Positions 59,993-64,000 of a DNA stretch of 64,000 nt are shown here, one piece after another; the stretch's first letter is position 1; each line of letters starts with the position of its first letter. A program made the translations under genes and the position numbers. Source of the stretch: Corynebacterium caspium DSM 44850 (GTDB lineage Bacteria > Actinomycetota > Actinomycetes > Mycobacteriales > Mycobacteriaceae); the NCBI RefSeq assembly GCF_030440555.1, contig NZ_CP047118.1, positions 1,178,001 through 1,242,000 on the forward strand. Reading direction: 5' to 3'. Under the pieces are notes generated by a model. It saw only the letters and a list, made by a program, of their open reading frames with translations, was not told where the DNA came from and searched no databases.

Positions 59993-61684
59993 TTAAATTC
60001 CGCTCCCTAGTTCAATATGTAGTCCCGGAACCGATTCGATGAGGTTGCGGGTGTATTCCTGGCGTGGGTTGGCGAATACATCGTCGGTGGTTCCGCGTTC
60101 TACGAGGTTGCCTTGTTCCATAACTATCACATCGTCTGCGATTTGGCGTACGACTGCGAGGTCGTGGGTGATGAATAGGTATGAGAGTTTGAGTTCTTCT
60201 TGGAGGCCGGCTAGGAGGTTGAGTATTTGGTTTTGTACTACTACGTCTAGTGCGGATACGGCTTCGTCGAGGACGATTACTTCTGGGTTTAAGGCTAGGG
60301 CGCGGGCGATGGCGATGCGTTGGCGTTGTCCACCTGAGAGTTCGTTTGGGTAGCGACGCATGGCGGAGCGTGGCATAGCCACCATGTCTAGTAGTTGGGC
60401 GACTTTTTCTTCGCGTTCTTTGCGGTCGCCTATTTTGTGGACTACTAGGGGTTCTTCGATGCAGCGGTAGATCGAGAACATTGGGTTTAGGGAGGCGTAG
60501 GGGTTTTGGAATACTACTTGCATGCGGCGGCGTACCTGGAATTTTTCTTTGGAGCTGAGTTGGTCCAGGTTTTGGCCGTTAAAGTGCACGCTTCCCGAGG
60601 TGGGTTGTAAGAGGCCGAGCACCATGTTGGCGACGGTGGATTTGCCAGATCCTGATTCGCCGACGAGGGCGGTGGTGGTTCCGCGACGGACGTAGAAGGA
60701 GACGTCGTTTACGGCGCGGAAGGTTTTTTTGCTGCCTCGTGCGGGAAATTCTTTGACGAGGTTTTTTACTTCGATTACTCGTTCATCTGTTGCGGGGTTA
60801 TGGCTGGTTGCGCCGAGGAGTTCGCCTGAAATCTCTCCCTTACGTTTGGCTGATTGGATGCGTGCGGAAGCCAGTGATGGTGCGGCGGCAACTAGGCGTT
60901 GGGTGTAGGGGTGTTGTGGGCTGCGCAGGATATCCATGCTGGGCCCGGCTTCTACTACTCGTCCGCGGTGCATTACTACTAGGTGTTCGGCGCGTTCTGC
61001 GGCTAGGCCTAGGTCGTGGGTGATGAAGAGTACGGCGGTGTCGTGATCGGCGGCGAGTTTCTCGAGGTGGTCGAGGATTTGTTTTTGGACGGTGACGTCT
61101 AGTGCGGAGGTGAGTTCGTCGGCGATGAGTAGTCGGGGGTTGGCTGCGAGGCCGATGGCGATGAGAGCGCGTTGGCGCATGCCGCCGGAGAATTCGTGGG
61201 GGTATTGTTTGGCGGCGCGTTCTACGTCGTTGAGTCCGGCTTCTCTTAGGAGGTCGTGTACTCGGGTGGAGATTTCGGAGCCGGGAACTACGTTGTTGGC
61301 TTTGAGGGATTCTTCGATTTGGGTGCCGACGCGCCAAACGGGGTTGAGGTTACTCATCGGGTCTTGGGGTACTAGTCCGATGGAGGAGCCGCGATATTTT
61401 TGCATCTCTTTGTCGGAGAGGCCGGCTATGTCGGTGCCTTCGAAGAGGATTTGGCCTTTGGTTACGCGGCCGGTGCCAGGTAGGAGGCCGAGTATGGACA
61501 TCGCTGAGGTGGATTTTCCGGAGCCGGATTCGCCGACGATGGCCACGGTTTGTCCGGGGTAGATGGTGAGATTGAAGCCGCGTACTGCTTCGACGATGCC
61601 GGTGGAGGCGGTGAAGGCTACGTGTACGTCCTTCATTTCCAGTAGTGGCTCGGTTGGGGCCGAGGTGGCAGCTGTTTCAGTCAT
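59993..61684 (-). CDS. Peptide ABC transporter, fused double ATPase (DppD-DppF type)
   Basis: A 563-residue protein with two ABC ATPases. Both have Walker A GESGSGKST; the signatures are FSGGMRQRALIAIGLA and LSGGQRQRIAIARALAL; Walker B is LIADELTSALD in the first and VIVLDEAVSALD in the second. Each domain ends with the oligopeptide-ATPase C-terminal extension. It energises uptake of di- or oligopeptides through the two permeases encoded upstream. AGGAGG lies before ATG 61684, 11 bases after the preceding stop. Last gene of the operon. Confidence 0.93.
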   Translation of the reverse strand: MTETAATSAPTEPLLEMKDVHVAFTASTGIVEAVRGFNLTIYPGQTVAIVGESGSGKSTSAMSILGLLPGTGRVTKGQILFEGTDIAGLSDKEMQKYRGSSIGLVPQDPMSNLNPVWRVGTQIEESLKANNVVPGSEISTRVHDLLREAGLNDVERAAKQYPHEFSGGMRQRALIAIGLAANPRLLIADELTSALDVTVQKQILDHLEKLAADHDTAVLFITHDLGLAAERAEHLVVMHRGRVVEAGPSMDILRSPQHPYTQRLVAAAPSLASARIQSAKRKGEISGELLGATSHNPATDERVIEVKNLVKEFPARGSKKTFRAVNDVSFYVRRGTTTALVGESGSGKSTVANMVLGLLQPTSGSVHFNGQNLDQLSSKEKFQVRRRMQVVFQNPYASLNPMFSIYRCIEEPLVVHKIGDRKEREEKVAQLLDMVAMPRSAMRRYPNELSGGQRQRIAIARALALNPEVIVLDEAVSALDVVVQNQILNLLAGLQEELKLSYLFITHDLAVVRQIADDVIVMEQGNLVERGTTDDVFANPRQEYTRNLIESVPGLHIELGSGI

Positions 61685-61695
61685 TGCTGTTCCTC

Positions 61696-62649
61696 CTAAT
61701 TTTTCCGGCTTTTGGGATCTAGGGCGTCTCGTACTACGTCGCCCATCATTATGAAGCTGAGCACGGTGAGTGCCAGTGCGAAAGCTGGATAGAAAAGCAC
61801 CATTGGTTGGGTTCTTAACGATGCTTTAGCTGCAGAAATATCTCCGCCCCAGGAGACTACTGAGGTGGGTAGTCCGATACCTAAGAATGACAAGGTGGCT
61901 TCTGCAACAATGAATGAGCCCAGTGCGACGGTGGCATAAACAATGATTGGGGCGGCAGCATTGGGCAAAATATGGCGCATAATGATGGTTGCTTTGGAGG
62001 CCCCTAGGGCCCGAGCTGCGGTCACATATTCTTCGTTTTTCAAGCTCAGTACGGTTCCGCGGGCGATACGCGCTATATTTGTCCAGCCAAATAGGCCTAG
62101 TACCAAGACTACGGTTACTAGGTTGCGTCCTTCTTTGAACATTTGCATTACGACGATAGCTGCCAGTACTAGCGGTATGGCGAAGAATATATCGGTAAGG
62201 CGAGAGAGCAGCGCATCTAGGATGCCGCCGAAGAATCCGGCGAGAGCTCCCAGGGTGGTTCCGATGATAACTACCAAAATTGTGGTGAGCAGGCCTACGG
62301 TTACAGAGGCTCGCGCGCCGTGAATGGTACGGGTGTAAATATCGCAGCCTTGGCGGTCAAAACCAAATGGGTGGCCGGCACTTGGGGAGCCCAGGGAATT
62401 GCCTAGGTCGCAGGTTCGGGGATCTCCTGGAGCTAGGAGTTGTGGGAATACTGCCATGACTACTGCCATCAGGATTAGCAGGGCGGAGACCCAAAATAGT
62501 GGGCGGCGCTTCAGGTTATGCCAAGCGATTTTCCATTGGGAAGAAGGCGCGGAATCGTCGGCTACGGCGTCGACTGCGCCCAGGCCTTGTTCGTCTATTT
62601 CGGAGACATAACGCTCTTGACCCGCAAGGGGCAGTTTTTTATCAGACAT
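61696..62649 (-). CDS. Peptide ABC transporter permease (DppC/OppC type)
   Basis: A 317-residue permease. A hydrophilic N-terminal region of about 45 residues with the segment WKIAWHNLKRRP leads into the first helix. The periplasmic HPFGFDRQGCDIYTR and the cytoplasmic EAA loop EYVTAARALGASKATIIMRH with ILPNAA follow. This is the standard OppC pattern. It overlaps the preceding permease gene by 8 bases. It pairs with the DppB-type subunit to form the channel. Confidence 0.93.
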   Translation of the reverse strand: MSDKKLPLAGQERYVSEIDEQGLGAVDAVADDSAPSSQWKIAWHNLKRRPLFWVSALLILMAVVMAVFPQLLAPGDPRTCDLGNSLGSPSAGHPFGFDRQGCDIYTRTIHGARASVTVGLLTTILVVIIGTTLGALAGFFGGILDALLSRLTDIFFAIPLVLAAIVVMQMFKEGRNLVTVVLVLGLFGWTNIARIARGTVLSLKNEEYVTAARALGASKATIIMRHILPNAAAPIIVYATVALGSFIVAEATLSFLGIGLPTSVVSWGGDISAAKASLRTQPMVLFYPAFALALTVLSFIMMGDVVRDALDPKSRKN

Positions 62650-63568
62650 AGCGAATCCTCGGATCCAGGACAGCGTAGATTAGGTCAACGATTAAGTTGG
62701 CGACGATATATACCACTACCAGCACGGTTGTGAAGGAAACAATGGTTGTAGGTTCGCCTTTTAGAATGGCTTGGTACATAGCTCCACCAACCCCATTAAT
62801 CCCAAATATTCCTTCGGTAACAATGGCGCCTCCCATGAGGCCGCCCAGGTCAGCACCAATAAAGGTAGCCACTGGGATTAAGGAATTGCGTAAAACGTGA
62901 CGCACCATCACGGTGGTACCGCTTAGTCCTTTGGCACGCGCGGTGCGCACATAGTCAGCTTGTAGATTTTCGCTAACAGATTGCCTGGTGAGGCGCAGTA
63001 CGTAGGCAAAAGATAAGGCACCTAGCACGATGGCTGGCATCAAAAGGGCTTTAACTGAGGTATTTGGTCCCACAGTTGGCGGCAGGATTGCCCATTTCAC
63101 TCCCATTAAGTATTGGAATACGAAACCAATTACGAAGGATGGAACGGCGATCACGAAAAGTGAAATGACCAGCACGGTGGAATCAAAGATGCCGCCGCGA
63201 CGCACTCCGGCTATAAAGCCAAAGATAACTCCGAAGACTGTTTCGAAAATTAGGGCCATCGCCGCCAATTTTATGGTTACTGGAAAGGCATTAGCCATGA
63301 CTTCTGCGACCGGACGGCCAGAGAAAGTAGTTCCAAAATCGAGGGTGACGATGCCTTTGAGGTAGAGCAAATATTGAATTATGAATGGCTTATCTAGATT
63401 GTGTTCAGCGGCGATGCGGGCGCGGGCAGCCTCGCTGAGGCCGCGGTCACCACCCAGCGCGGCAACAGGATCACCGGGCATCAAGAACACGAGTGCATAA
63501 AGCAAAAGCGTGGCGCCGATGAAGACGGGGATTGCCTGTAGCAATCGGTGTCCTACGTAGCGAAGCAT
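62642..63568 (-). CDS. Peptide ABC transporter permease (DppB/OppB type)
   Basis: About 308 residues with six helices and the OppB/DppB patterns: MLRYVGHRLLQAIPVFIGAT at the start, FLMPGDPVAALGGD, and the EAA loop ADYVRTARAKGLSGTTVMVRH. The open frame goes up to 63616 but the conserved start is ATG 63568. A hairpin lies between this gene and the binding-protein gene. Confidence 0.93.
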   Translation of the reverse strand: MLRYVGHRLLQAIPVFIGATLLLYALVFLMPGDPVAALGGDRGLSEAARARIAAEHNLDKPFIIQYLLYLKGIVTLDFGTTFSGRPVAEVMANAFPVTIKLAAMALIFETVFGVIFGFIAGVRRGGIFDSTVLVISLFVIAVPSFVIGFVFQYLMGVKWAILPPTVGPNTSVKALLMPAIVLGALSFAYVLRLTRQSVSENLQADYVRTARAKGLSGTTVMVRHVLRNSLIPVATFIGADLGGLMGGAIVTEGIFGINGVGGAMYQAILKGEPTTIVSFTTVLVVVYIVANLIVDLIYAVLDPRIRYV

Positions 63569-63605
63569 GGCTGTCCTTGCTAGTGATTGGGGATTAAAGG
63601 GTAAA

Positions 63606-63629
63606 GGCGGGGCCACCAGGGACCCCGCC
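63606..63629 (-). terminator. Hairpin between binding-protein and permease genes
   Basis: GGCGGGG and CCCCGCC form a 7-bp G+C-rich stem with a 10-base loop, followed on the minus strand by TTTACCCTTT. It may be a partial terminator or an mRNA-stabilising structure that keeps the binding protein at higher level than the permeases, as is common in such operons. Confidence 0.5.
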
Positions 63630-63672
63630 GTCTTGAGGTATAGCTAGATACTAGATACTAGCTTTGCCTACA

Positions 63673-64000
63673 TTACTTTTTAGTAATTTGCGTGTACTCA
63701 GGTACGGAGCGCCAGTTGAAGACCACATCGGAAACATTTTTGCTGTATCCGCCGGAAACTGAGCCGTACCACATGGGGATTGCGGGGAGATCCTGGAGCA
63801 AGATTTCCTGGGCTTCGTTATAAATCTTCGCCGATTCTTGCGGGGAGGCAGCGCCAGCGGCCTTAACTAGCAAAGCATCGAAGGCGGGATTGTTGTAGAG
63901 ACCATCGTTTGAGCCACCGTTTACCGAGTACAGCGGGCTAAGGAAGTTACCCAAAGATGGGTAGTCTGCCTGCCAGCCAGTGCGGAAACCGGACTTCATA
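63673..64000 (-). CDS. Peptide-binding protein of ABC transporter (family 5), C-terminal part
   Basis: The gene runs off the right window edge; only the last 108 residues are visible. They show the C-terminal pattern of family 5 solute-binding proteins: GWQADYPSLGNFLSPLYS, then YNNPAFDALL and YNEAQEILLQDLPAIPMWY. These proteins are usually lipoproteins on the outer face of the membrane and deliver di- or oligopeptides. It is the first visible gene of the operon with the two permeases and the double ATPase. Confidence 0.9.
   Translation of the reverse strand, partial: MKSGFRTGWQADYPSLGNFLSPLYSVNGGSNDGLYNNPAFDALLVKAAGAASPQESAKIYNEAQEILLQDLPAIPMWYGSVSGGYSKNVSDVVFNWRSVPEYTQITKK

Noticed and set aside
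60840..61337. 165-residue minus-strand ORF, very rich in Arg, His, Pro and Thr
   Set aside because: Out-of-frame reading of the peptide-transporter ATPase gene in a C/A-biased region; composition is that of a shadow frame.

Overview
The window is a stretch of an actinobacterial chromosome, almost certainly a Corynebacterium of moderate G+C content. The evidence is a set of gene families and neighbourhoods typical of Corynebacteriales: a fused E2-E1 2-oxoglutarate dehydrogenase (OdhA) next to an AroE-like protein; the sigE / anti-sigma / tatB block facing mrp; the mycothiol gene mshB in a row with typA, lpqW, fdxA and dapC; a cydABDC operon; and a pair of Mre11/Rad50-like genes resembling mycobacterial Rv1277/Rv1278. 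Species cannot be fixed from the sequence alone.

Left part (1-6 kb): the 3' end of a fused molybdate permease-ATPase gene, a secreted alpha/beta-hydrolase peptidase, a tRNA-Arg(CCG) and a small PspC protein. Next comes a decayed accessory patch (about 3.5-5.45 kb). It holds two very small ORFs, an MFS exporter pseudogene with a nonsense codon, a frameshift in a poly-C run and a lost 3' half, and the tail of an IS1-like transposase. A MarR regulator follows.

6-15 kb: a tightly spaced four-gene minus-strand operon encodes a SNF2 ATPase, a SWIM zinc-finger protein, a Mre11-like nuclease and a Rad50-like ATPase. A secreted DUF1524 (HNH) protein diverges from it. 15-27 kb: a DEAD-box helicase with an RGG-rich tail, an amino-acid permease, the cytochrome bd operon cydA-cydB-cydD-cydC and an MFS exporter. 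27-41 kb: an uncharacterised basic protein and an acidic protein, the AroE-like gene, odhA, a lipoprotein plus a stress-type membrane protein, mrp, tatB/anti-sigma/sigE, an O-methyltransferase, a GH32-like protein without recognisable catalytic residues, and an RlmA-like methyltransferase.

41-54 kb: a 56-residue DUF3117 protein, a DivIVA-type membrane protein, a LOG-family protein, three tandem amino-acid permeases, and a minus-strand run typA-lpqW-mshB-orf-fdxA-dapC-gtrA. 54-64 kb: a secreted protein and a DUF402 protein face a minus-strand thiamine ECF transporter operon (ykoE-type S component, double ATPase, EcfT, P-loop kinase) controlled by a TPP riboswitch. Upstream of it lie a DUF222/HNH protein and a dipeptide/oligopeptide ABC transporter operon (binding protein cut by the window edge, two permeases, fused double ATPase).

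The points most worth a second look are the SNF2-SWIM-Mre11-Rad50 operon with a Rad50-like protein that lacks a zinc hook; the very compact TPP riboswitch whose basal helix can overlap the upstream stop codon; a kinase at the end of the thiamine operon; an abrupt reversal of strand composition near 58 kb, close to a hairpin carrying two inverted DnaA-box sequences; a CydD with most of its helical ATPase subdomain missing; and the apparently inactive GH32 protein. I found no CRISPR array, prophage or intact insertion sequence.
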